The position numbers were made by a program, and so were the translations under genes. This document shows, piece by piece, positions 1 to 5,256 of a stretch of DNA of 9,127 nucleotides. Within the stretch, counting starts at the first letter, position 1; every line of letters starts with the position of its first letter. Location of the stretch: positions 1 through 9,127 of the forward strand of contig JALRFN010000125.1 of assembly GCA_023268425.1 (NCBI GenBank). Reading direction: 5' to 3'. The notes beneath the pieces were generated by a model that was not told the DNA's origin, ran no database searches, and saw only the letters and a program-made list of their open reading frames with translations. Origin of the DNA: Burkholderiaceae bacterium. Its GTDB lineage: Bacteria > Pseudomonadota > Gammaproteobacteria > Burkholderiales > Burkholderiaceae_C.

Positions 1-2
1 AC

Positions 3-401
3 TTGGTCACGCGCATGGTCTGCGCCAACAGCCCGCTGTCCAGCGCCACACAAGCACGCATCCAACGCGTGGCCAGCATCAGCGGGGTGCATGACCTGCG
101 CCCGCTGGTGTGGACTGATTTGAACGCCAGCCTGCACTTGGATGAGACCCAAGCCGCGCTGGAGAGCCCACTGCTGCTGCGTCCAAACACCCAAGCGTGC
201 ATCACCGCTTGGGTGGGAGCGGCCGAGCGCCCCGCCTTCGTGCAGCAAAGCGAAGCTTTGCACCTCGTTTGGTCCATGTTGGGCGCAAACGTCCACCTAC
301 ACCGCGAGGCTTCGCGCCATCACTTCGACGTCATCGACGACCTCTGCCAAGCCAGCAGTGGGCTGTGCGAGGCGTGGTTGGGGAGCACCTGCGGGCACTG
401 A
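3..401 (+). CDS. Alpha/beta hydrolase, arylformamidase-like (3' part only)
   Basis: The C-terminal 132 residues of a gene whose start lies before the window; the frame is open from base 3. Residues 27-34 read SGVHDLRPL-like (SISGVHDLRPL), the conserved strand and turn after the nucleophile elbow in bacterial homologues of kynurenine formamidase (AFMID/esterase-lipase fold). ESPLLLRP follows at about 54-61. WVGAAERPAFVQQS (70-83) matches the segment that carries the acidic member of the triad. RHHFDVIDDL (105-114) carries the probable catalytic histidine. The GxSxG serine lies upstream, outside the window. Glu75 stands where animal formamidases have Asp. The family hydrolyses small amides or esters, N-formylkynurenine being the best-known substrate, but the substrate here cannot be told. 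No kyn genes are visible nearby. It converges with uvrC, leaving 21 bases between the stops and no visible terminator. Family call fairly sure, substrate open. Confidence 0.75.
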   Translation: MVTRMVCANSPLSSATQARIQRVASISGVHDLRPLVWTDLNASLHLDETQAALESPLLLRPNTQACITAWVGAAERPAFVQQSEALHLVWSMLGANVHLHREASRHHFDVIDDLCQASSGLCEAWLGSTCGH

Positions 402-422
402 CGGCGCGCGACGCCTGGCGCA

Positions 423-2375
423 TCAGCGCAGGGCGCGGTAAATCGTCTCGGCCAACTCGCTGGAAATACCGGCCACGCGCTGCAGATCTTCGGTGCTGGC
501 GTCGGCCACGCCACGCACACCGCCAAAATGGGCCAGCAAAGCCGCGCGCTTTTTTGGACCCACGCCTGGAATGTCCTCCAAGCGGCTGGAGCCGGTGCGC
601 AGCTTCGCGCGTTTCGCGCGCATGCCCGTGATGGCAAAACGGTGCGCCTCGTCGCGTATTTGCGCCACCAACATCAGGGCTGCCGAGTCGTGACCGAGGT
701 AGACCTTCTCTCGACCATCGGCAAACACCAACTCTTCCAGGCCAACTTTGCGACCCTCGCCTTTTTCAACGCCCACCAGCCTGGAGATGTCCAAGCCCAA
801 CTGCAAGAACACCTCGCGCGCCGTGCTGATCTGGCCTTTGCCGCCGTCGATCAACACGACATCGGGCAAATCTTTGGGGACTTGACCGTCGGCCGCCTCC
901 ACCAACTTGCTGTAACGTCGCGTCAACACTTGGCGCATGGCGGCGTAGTCGTCGCCACCCGTGATGCCTTCGATGTTGTAGCGTCGATACTGTGCCGACT
1001 GCATTTGGTGCTGGGTGAAGACCACGCACGAGGCCTGGGTCGCCTCGCCCGCAGTGTGCGAAATATCGAAACATTCGATGCGCAGGCTTGCCAAGTCGTC
1101 TGGCGTCAAATCCAATGCCTCGGCCAGCGCGCGCGTGCGTGCTTGCTGAGAACCCTCTTCTGAGAGCAAACGCGTCAACTGTCGAAGCGCGTTTTGCTCG
1201 GCCATATCCAACCACGCCTTGCGCTGCTCACGCGGTTGGTGAACCGCATGCACCTTGCGCCCCACCGCTTCGGACAAGGCCTCGATCAACTCCGAGCCCA
1301 GCGCGTGCGAAGTCACCAAAACTCGGGGCATGGGCACTTGCTGGTAGTGCTGCGACACAAAGGCACGCAAGACCTCAGCGGCGACTGAGCCCGGGTCGTG
1401 GTGTTCGCCAAAAGCCACCGCGTCTTCAACATGGGTGGGGAAGTACGGGCGATCGCCCAAATGCCGACCACCACGCACCATGGCCAGGTTCACACAAGCC
1501 CGTCCGCCTTGCACCACCACGGCCAAGATGTCGACATCGACGTCTTCAACGCCATCAATGACTTGTTGATGCAAGACCTTGGACAAAGCCGCGATTTGGT
1601 TGCGCACCTCCGCCGCTTGCTCGAAGGCGAGCGCCTCGGCGTGCGCCATCATTTGGTCTTGCATTTGCTTCATCAAGCTTTGCGTTTGCCCCTTCAAAAA
1701 GGCCGTCGCCTTGTGCACGTCGGCTCGGTAATCCTCCTCAGCAATCTTGCCCACACACGGCCCAGAACAACGCTTGATTTGGTAGAGCAAACAAGGCCGT
1801 GAACGGTTGTTGTAAACCGTATCCTCGCAGGTGCGCAGGCGAAACACCTTTTGCATCAACTGAATCGTCTCTTTGACGGCCCAGGCGCTGGGGTAAGGCC
1901 CAAAGTATTCGGCTCGGCGGTCAATCAAACCGCGGAAATAGGCCATGCGCGGAAAGCCGTGGTGGGTGAACTTCAAATAGGGATAGCTCTTGTCGTCGCG
2001 GAACAAGATGTTGTATTTGGGGTTCTGCGTCTTGATCAGGTTGTTTTCAAGCAGCAAGGCTTCCGCCTCTGAACGCACGACCGTGGTGTCCATGCGCGCG
2101 ATGCGGCTGACCATGTGGCCAATGCGCGTGCCATCTTGGCGCTTTTGGAAGTAAGTGGACACCCGCTTTTTGAGCGCCTTGGCTTTGCCCACATACAGCA
2201 ACTGCCCATTGGCGTCAAAGTAACGGTACACACCCGGCAAGTTGGGCAGCGCAGCGACCTCGGCGACCAAGGCCTGCCAAGTGGCGTCGTCAGCGACTGG
2301 CGCAGGGTCTTGCGCCATGGCCTCGCGCTCCTCAGGGCTCAAAGGGTCGGTGTCGTGCACGCTCTTTTTCTTCAT
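423..2375 (-). CDS. uvrC: Excinuclease ABC subunit C (UvrC)
   Basis: The dual-incision nuclease of nucleotide excision repair, acting with UvrA and UvrB on bulky DNA lesions. With the ATG at 2375 it has 650 residues, slightly longer than the roughly 610 of E. coli because of a polar N-terminal extension of about 30 residues. The GIY-YIG domain (about 45-125) makes the 3' incision: GVYRYF and LLYVGKAKALKKRV give Tyr50, Tyr61 and Arg71, and Glu110 is the likely metal ligand. A Cys cluster follows at about 183-207 (RTCED, RPCLL, KRCSGPC), then a UVR domain at about 235-267 that contacts UvrB. The RNase H-like 5' nuclease has CFDISH (Asp437), GGDDY (Asp476), LIDGGKGQ (Asp510) and DEAHRFA (His578). 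Tandem helix-hairpin-helix motifs end the protein (IPGVGPKKR at 602-610 and VAGISSELA). The frame is open to 2513, but those extra residues lack family similarity and would overlap earP. ATG 2375, or 2384, is preferred. Confidence 0.97.
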   Translation of the reverse strand: MKKKSVHDTDPLSPEEREAMAQDPAPVADDATWQALVAEVAALPNLPGVYRYFDANGQLLYVGKAKALKKRVSTYFQKRQDGTRIGHMVSRIARMDTTVVRSEAEALLLENNLIKTQNPKYNILFRDDKSYPYLKFTHHGFPRMAYFRGLIDRRAEYFGPYPSAWAVKETIQLMQKVFRLRTCEDTVYNNRSRPCLLYQIKRCSGPCVGKIAEEDYRADVHKATAFLKGQTQSLMKQMQDQMMAHAEALAFEQAAEVRNQIAALSKVLHQQVIDGVEDVDVDILAVVVQGGRACVNLAMVRGGRHLGDRPYFPTHVEDAVAFGEHHDPGSVAAEVLRAFVSQHYQQVPMPRVLVTSHALGSELIEALSEAVGRKVHAVHQPREQRKAWLDMAEQNALRQLTRLLSEEGSQQARTRALAEALDLTPDDLASLRIECFDISHTAGEATQASCVVFTQHQMQSAQYRRYNIEGITGGDDYAAMRQVLTRRYSKLVEAADGQVPKDLPDVVLIDGGKGQISTAREVFLQLGLDISRLVGVEKGEGRKVGLEELVFADGREKVYLGHDSAALMLVAQIRDEAHRFAITGMRAKRAKLRTGSSRLEDIPGVGPKKRAALLAHFGGVRGVADASTEDLQRVAGISSELAETIYRALR

Positions 2376-2382
2376 GCGCCGC

Positions 2383-2388
2383 ATTGTG
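2383..2388 (-). promoter_or_regulatory. Probable -10 element of uvrC, leaderless arrangement
   Basis: Read on the minus strand, CACAAT is followed by seven bases (GCGGCGC) and then the ATG at 2375. A -10 hexamer normally sits 6-8 bases before the transcription start, so the mRNA would begin at or next to the start codon. No Shine-Dalgarno is visible upstream of that ATG. The in-frame ATG at 2384 lies inside this hexamer, which argues against it as the start. No good -35 match is visible at 16-18 bases spacing, so the call rests on the -10 and on the parallel with the starts of earP and the LOG gene. Confidence 0.45.
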
Positions 2389-2435
2389 CCGCGCGCTGGC
2401 AGCAAATGACGGGCCCATTCGCCCTGGCTTGCATG

Positions 2436-2441
2436 GACAAT
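2436..2441 (+). promoter_or_regulatory. Probable -10 element of earP, leaderless arrangement
   Basis: GACAAT is followed by seven bases (CGTGCGC) and then the ATG at 2449, the same geometry as at uvrC. There is no purine-rich ribosome binding site in the window usually occupied by one. The -35 region is a poor match. The alternative in-frame GTG at 2443 would start inside the gap between the -10 and the expected transcription start, so ATG 2449 fits better. Confidence 0.4.
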
Positions 2442-2448
2442 CGTGCGC

Positions 2449-3516
2449 ATGCAAGCCCCCACGCACCGCCACTGGCACTTGTTTTGCCGCGTCATCGACA
2501 ACTTTGGTGACATCGGGGTGGCTTGGCGCCTGGCCAGCCAGTTGGCTGGGCGTGGTCAAAGCGTCACGCTGTGGGTGGACGACGCCAGCGCGCTGGCGTG
2601 GATGGCCCCCAGCGGCCAGCCCGGCGTGGTGGTTCAACCATGGCCTGAGGCCTTGACCGATGCTGACTGGCCTACTCAGCCCTGTGTGGTGGTGGAGCTG
2701 TTTGGCTGTGAGCTGCCCACCTGTGCGCAACAACGCATCGCCGAGCACGCACAACCGCTGTGCTGGGTCAACCTCGAATACCTCAGCGCCGAAAGCTACG
2801 TGGCGCGCAGCCACGGCTTGCGCTCGCCCGTCATGAGTGGCCCGGCAAGTGGGCGCGACAAGTGGTTTTTCTACCCAGGGTTCACGCCTGAGACCGGCGG
2901 CTTGCTGCGCGAGACTGGCTTGATGCGCGCGCGTGAAGACTTTGAGCCCCAGGCGTGGCACCAGAAACATAGCAGCAACGCGCAGGCCGACGCGCTGTGG
3001 CTCAGCCTGTTTTGCTACGAGCCACCCGCGCTTGGCGCGCTGTTGGACACGCTTGACCACACACACGCGTTGCTGATCACGCCCGGACGCGCTGAACGCG
3101 CTGTGTCGCAACATGCAGACCTTGGCGTTTGGCCCCCTTCTTGGCGGCGTCTCGCCCAAACCAGTCAAGCCGAATTTGACCGGCTGTTGTGGGCCTGCGA
3201 TTTGAACTTCGTGCGCGGCGAAGATTCTTTGGTGCGTGCAATTTGGGCCGGACAAGCCCTGATCTGGCAGATCTACCCCCAAGACGACCAAGCGCACCAC
3301 GACAAGTTGCTGGCCTTTTTGGACTGGGCAGATGGACCGGCCGACTGGCGCCAAGCCCATTTGACTTGGAATGGACTGTCCTCGTCGCCCTGGCCCAGCC
3401 TGACTCGAGCGCGCTTGGCCACGTGGCGCGAGCTCACGCAAGACGCCCGACGGCGGTTGCTGGCACAAAGCGATTTGTGCACCCAACTGCAAAACTTTGC
3501 CGACGCACACAGCTGA
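2449..3516 (+). CDS. earP: EF-P arginine rhamnosyltransferase EarP
   Basis: A GT-B glycosyltransferase (formerly DUF2331) that transfers rhamnose from dTDP-beta-L-rhamnose to Arg32 of translation factor EF-P. From ATG 2449 it has 355 residues, near the family's usual size. The N-terminal signature FCRVIDNFGDIGVAWRLA (12-29) contains Asp17 and Asp21, which line up with the essential Asp13 and Asp17 of the Pseudomonas putida enzyme. VVELFGCELP (about 82-90) and WVNLEYLSAESYV (106-118) are further conserved blocks, and FFYPGFTPETGGLLRE lies at about 140-155. The nucleotide-sugar site has NFVRGEDSLVRAIWAG (about 253-268); Glu258 matches the conserved Glu of the RGEDS motif. WQIYPQDDQAHHDKL follows directly. 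The substrate gene efp lies 108 bases downstream on the same strand, and its product has Arg32. An in-frame GTG at 2443 would add two residues. No oddity or frameshift was seen. Confidence 0.95.
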   Translation: MQAPTHRHWHLFCRVIDNFGDIGVAWRLASQLAGRGQSVTLWVDDASALAWMAPSGQPGVVVQPWPEALTDADWPTQPCVVVELFGCELPTCAQQRIAEHAQPLCWVNLEYLSAESYVARSHGLRSPVMSGPASGRDKWFFYPGFTPETGGLLRETGLMRAREDFEPQAWHQKHSSNAQADALWLSLFCYEPPALGALLDTLDHTHALLITPGRAERAVSQHADLGVWPPSWRRLAQTSQAEFDRLLWACDLNFVRGEDSLVRAIWAGQALIWQIYPQDDQAHHDKLLAFLDWADGPADWRQAHLTWNGLSSSPWPSLTRARLATWRELTQDARRRLLAQSDLCTQLQNFADAHS

Positions 3517-3567
3517 AAACCAGCCCAAGGGCACGAATCCGCCCAGTGGTGGTGGCCGCGGGGCGGT

Positions 3568-3573
3568 TAAAAT
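3568..3573 (+). promoter_or_regulatory. Probable -10 element of an efp promoter
   Basis: TAAAAT sits in the 108-base gap between earP and efp and is the only AT-rich hexamer in an otherwise GC-rich stretch (GGGGCGGTTAAAATGCGCGC). Transcription would start near 3580 and leave a leader of about 45 bases before the efp ATG. The -35 around 3545-3550 is weak. A separate promoter would let efp be expressed at high level independently of earP, as expected for an abundant translation factor. Inference from sequence only. Confidence 0.45.
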
Positions 3574-3624
3574 GCGCGCTTTGGCTTTTTTGGCCACGCC
3601 AGTTCAATCCCAAACGGAACGTTT

Positions 3625-4179
3625 ATGAAAATCGCTCAAGAAATCCGCGCCGGCAACGTCATCATGCAAGGCAAAGACCCCATGGTGGTGTTGAAGACCG
3701 AGTACAGCCGCGGTGGCCGCAACGCCGCGACCGTGCGCATGAAGCTCAAGGCGCTGTTGACCAACTCGGGCACCGAAGTGGTGTTCAAGGCCGACGACAA
3801 GATCGACAACATCGTGTTGGACAAAAAAGAGTGCACCTACTCCTACTTTGCCGACCCCATGTACGTGTTCATGGACGCAGACTACGAGCAATATGAAGTT
3901 GAAGCCGAGAACATGGGCGACGCGCTGAACTACCTCGAAGACGGCATGGCCGTGGAAGTGGTGTTCTACGAAGGCAAGGCCATCTCTGTAGAGATCCCCA
4001 CTTCTGTCGAGCGTGAAATCACTTGGACCGAACCCGCCGTCAAAGGCGACACTTCAGGCAAAGTCTTGAAGCCCGCTAAGATCGCCACGGGTTTTGAAAT
4101 CGCCGTGCCGCTGTTTGTCGATCAAGGCGACCGCATCGAAATCGACACCCGCACAGGCGAATACCGCAAGCGCGTCTAA
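3625..4179 (+). CDS. efp: Translation elongation factor P (EF-P)
   Basis: A 184-residue, full-length EF-P that binds between the ribosomal P and E sites and promotes peptide bond formation at polyproline stretches. The start MKIAQEIRAGNVIM is typical. Domain I (about 1-62, KOW-like) carries the tip loop YSRGGRNAA (27-35), with arginine at position 32. This is the residue rhamnosylated by EarP; EF-Ps modified by the EpmA lysylation system have lysine near here instead. Domain II runs about 65-128 and domain III about 129-184, ending with the family signature in GDRIEIDTRTGEYRKRV. A GGAAC ribosome binding site (3616-3620) lies five bases from the ATG. A strong terminator follows the stop by about 20 bases, so the LOG gene downstream is probably transcribed separately. 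The neighbouring earP supplies the modifying enzyme. Confidence 0.98.
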   Translation: MKIAQEIRAGNVIMQGKDPMVVLKTEYSRGGRNAATVRMKLKALLTNSGTEVVFKADDKIDNIVLDKKECTYSYFADPMYVFMDADYEQYEVEAENMGDALNYLEDGMAVEVVFYEGKAISVEIPTSVEREITWTEPAVKGDTSGKVLKPAKIATGFEIAVPLFVDQGDRIEIDTRTGEYRKRV

Positions 4180-4198
4180 ACCTGCCTGCTCCGCCAAC

Positions 4199-4223
4199 AG
4201 CCCCGCACCGGCGGGGCTTTTTT
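4199..4223 (+). terminator. Rho-independent terminator of efp
   Basis: An 8-base-pair GC-rich stem (AGCCCCGC / GCGGGGCT) with a four-base loop (ACCG) is followed by a run of six T (4218-4223), 20 bases after the efp stop. This is a textbook intrinsic terminator on the plus strand. It separates efp from the LOG gene. Confidence 0.92.
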
Positions 4224-4267
4224 GTGCCCGCTGCTTCCGTGCGAGCGATGCGGTCATCAAAGCCGCG

Positions 4268-4273
4268 CACAAT
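4268..4273 (+). promoter_or_regulatory. Probable -10 element of the LOG gene, leaderless arrangement
   Basis: CACAAT is followed by six bases (GTGCGC) and the ATG at 4280. It lies after the efp terminator, so a new promoter is required here. The stretch is almost the same as at uvrC (CACAATG, then GCGC or CGGCGC, then ATGAA). No Shine-Dalgarno is present. The -35 region (about 4245-4250, GCGATG) is a poor match to consensus. Confidence 0.45.
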
Positions 4274-4279
4274 GTGCGC

Positions 4280-5182
4280 ATGAACAAAGATGCACTGATT
4301 CACGACAACCGCTTGATTGACGCCTGGGCCGATGTGCTGGCCAACGGCGATGAGTTGGACAAGTTTGCCCGCCACAGCCCCCGACTGGCCTTCAACGACC
4401 CCGAGTTCATGCTGCGACGAGAAGTGCGTGGCGTGCGCTTGCAACTCGAACTGCTCAAACCCGACTTGGCACAGCAAGCCCTGGGGGTGCAACACACGGT
4501 GGTGGTCTTTGGCAGCGCCCGCTTGCGCAGCCAAGCAGACGCTGAAACCGCCGTGAGCGAAGCTCAAGCCAGTGGTGACCCCAAGGAGCTCAAAAGAGCC
4601 CAGCGCTTATTGCGCAACGCGCCGTATTACGAGGCTGCGCGTCGCTTTGCACAATTGGTGTGCAGCCACAACAACCGCTGCGCCGCTGACGAACAACTGC
4701 ACATTTGCACCGGCGGCGGCCCCGGCATCATGGAAGCGGCCAACCGCGGCGCCTATGAGGTGGGCGCGATGAGCGTGGGTTTGAACATCGCCCTGCCCCA
4801 CGAGCAATTCCCCAACCCCTACATCACGCCGGAGTTGAATTTCAAGTTTCACTATTTCGCCATCCGCAAGCTGCACTTCATGATGCGCGCCAAGGCGCTG
4901 CTGGCCTTCCCCGGTGGTTTCGGCACCTTGGACGAGCTGTTTGAAGTCATCACGCTGGTGCAATGCAAAAAATCCAAGCCCGTACCCATCATCCTCTTTG
5001 GCACCGCCTACTGGCGGCGCTTGATCGACTTTGAACTGCTGGTTGAAGAAGGCATGATCGCGCCAGAGGACATGGACTTGATCACCTTGGTCGATTCGCC
5101 AGAAGACGCGTGGGAGGCCATCCAGCGCTTTTATATTTTGAACAGCGGCGAGGTAGTGGGCACCGACACCGACGGCATCTGA
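4280..5182 (+). CDS. LOG-family (TIGR00730-type) nucleotide phosphoribohydrolase-like protein
   Basis: A Rossmann-fold protein of the lysine decarboxylase-like/LOG family, 300 residues from ATG 4280. Characterised members cleave the N-glycosidic bond of nucleoside 5'-monophosphates; 'Lonely guy' enzymes release cytokinin bases and E. coli PpnN cleaves purine nucleotides. Visible motifs are VVVFGSAR (74-81, first strand), CTGGGPGIMEAANRGA (143-158, phosphate binding), KLHFMMRAKALLAFPGG (197-213, with Arg203) and PGGFGTLDE (211-219, the PGGxGTxxE signature with catalytic Glu219). Compared with the short (about 190-residue) LOGs it has about 70 extra N-terminal residues and a charged helical insert at about 82-115 (ASGDPKELKRAQRLLRN) right after the first strand. 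The frame is open back to 4094, but that part overlaps efp and the terminator. The nucleotide substrate is not predictable. It converges with the antiporter gene. Confidence 0.88.
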   Translation: MNKDALIHDNRLIDAWADVLANGDELDKFARHSPRLAFNDPEFMLRREVRGVRLQLELLKPDLAQQALGVQHTVVVFGSARLRSQADAETAVSEAQASGDPKELKRAQRLLRNAPYYEAARRFAQLVCSHNNRCAADEQLHICTGGGPGIMEAANRGAYEVGAMSVGLNIALPHEQFPNPYITPELNFKFHYFAIRKLHFMMRAKALLAFPGGFGTLDELFEVITLVQCKKSKPVPIILFGTAYWRRLIDFELLVEEGMIAPEDMDLITLVDSPEDAWEAIQRFYILNSGEVVGTDTDGI

Positions 5183-5202
5183 AACCCATCTCGCTCCGCA
5201 AA

Positions 5203-5232
5203 CAACAAAGCCACCCGCGGGTGGCTTTGTTG
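5203..5232. terminator. 30-base perfect palindrome, likely bidirectional terminator
   Basis: CAACAAAGCCACCCG followed by its exact reverse complement CGGGTGGCTTTGTTG gives 15-base arms with no mismatch. The GC-rich core is flanked by A-rich and T-rich arms (ACAAAG / CTTTGT), so either strand forms a stem followed by a short U-rich stretch. It lies 20 bases after the LOG stop and 21 bases beyond the antiporter stop on the other strand, where a shared terminator for converging genes is expected. The T tract is interrupted by G, so efficiency is uncertain. Confidence 0.75.
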
Positions 5233-5236
5233 CATC

Positions 5237-5256
5237 TGATCAAACGGATTTGATCA
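5237..5256. repeat. Small inverted repeat overlapping the antiporter stop
   Basis: TGATCAAA, loop CGGA, then TTTGATCA: perfect 8-base arms with a four-base loop, starting four bases after the larger palindrome. The right arm contains the TGA stop codon of the minus-strand antiporter gene (5256-5254). It is AT-rich, so a weak hairpin. It may assist termination or protect the 3' end of the antiporter mRNA. Function unknown. Confidence 0.5.

Noticed and set aside
245..261. Inverted repeat GCAAAGC-GAA-GCTTTGC
   Set aside because: It lies inside the hydrolase coding sequence with no T run after it and no second copy noticed; probably chance.
402..422. Possible terminator between the hydrolase and uvrC
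   Set aside because: The 21-base gap is GC-rich but I could find no stem followed by a T tract on either strand.
528..1163. Plus-strand open frame of 211 codons antisense to uvrC
   Set aside because: It lies wholly over the conserved UvrC nuclease domain and has no protein-like features of its own.
2376..2513. Longer UvrC start at 2513 giving 46 extra residues
   Set aside because: The extra residues do not look like UvrC, would overlap earP, and contain the proposed -10 element. ATG 2375 fits better.
2332..3597. Long minus-strand open frame (about 420 codons) antisense to earP
   Set aside because: earP on the other strand has clear family motifs throughout. The antisense translation has no recognisable domain and is the usual codon-bias shadow in GC-rich DNA.
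4094..4279. Longer start of the LOG gene inside efp
   Set aside because: It would translate through the end of efp and the intrinsic terminator in another frame. The promoter-like sequence right before ATG 4280 fits a start there.
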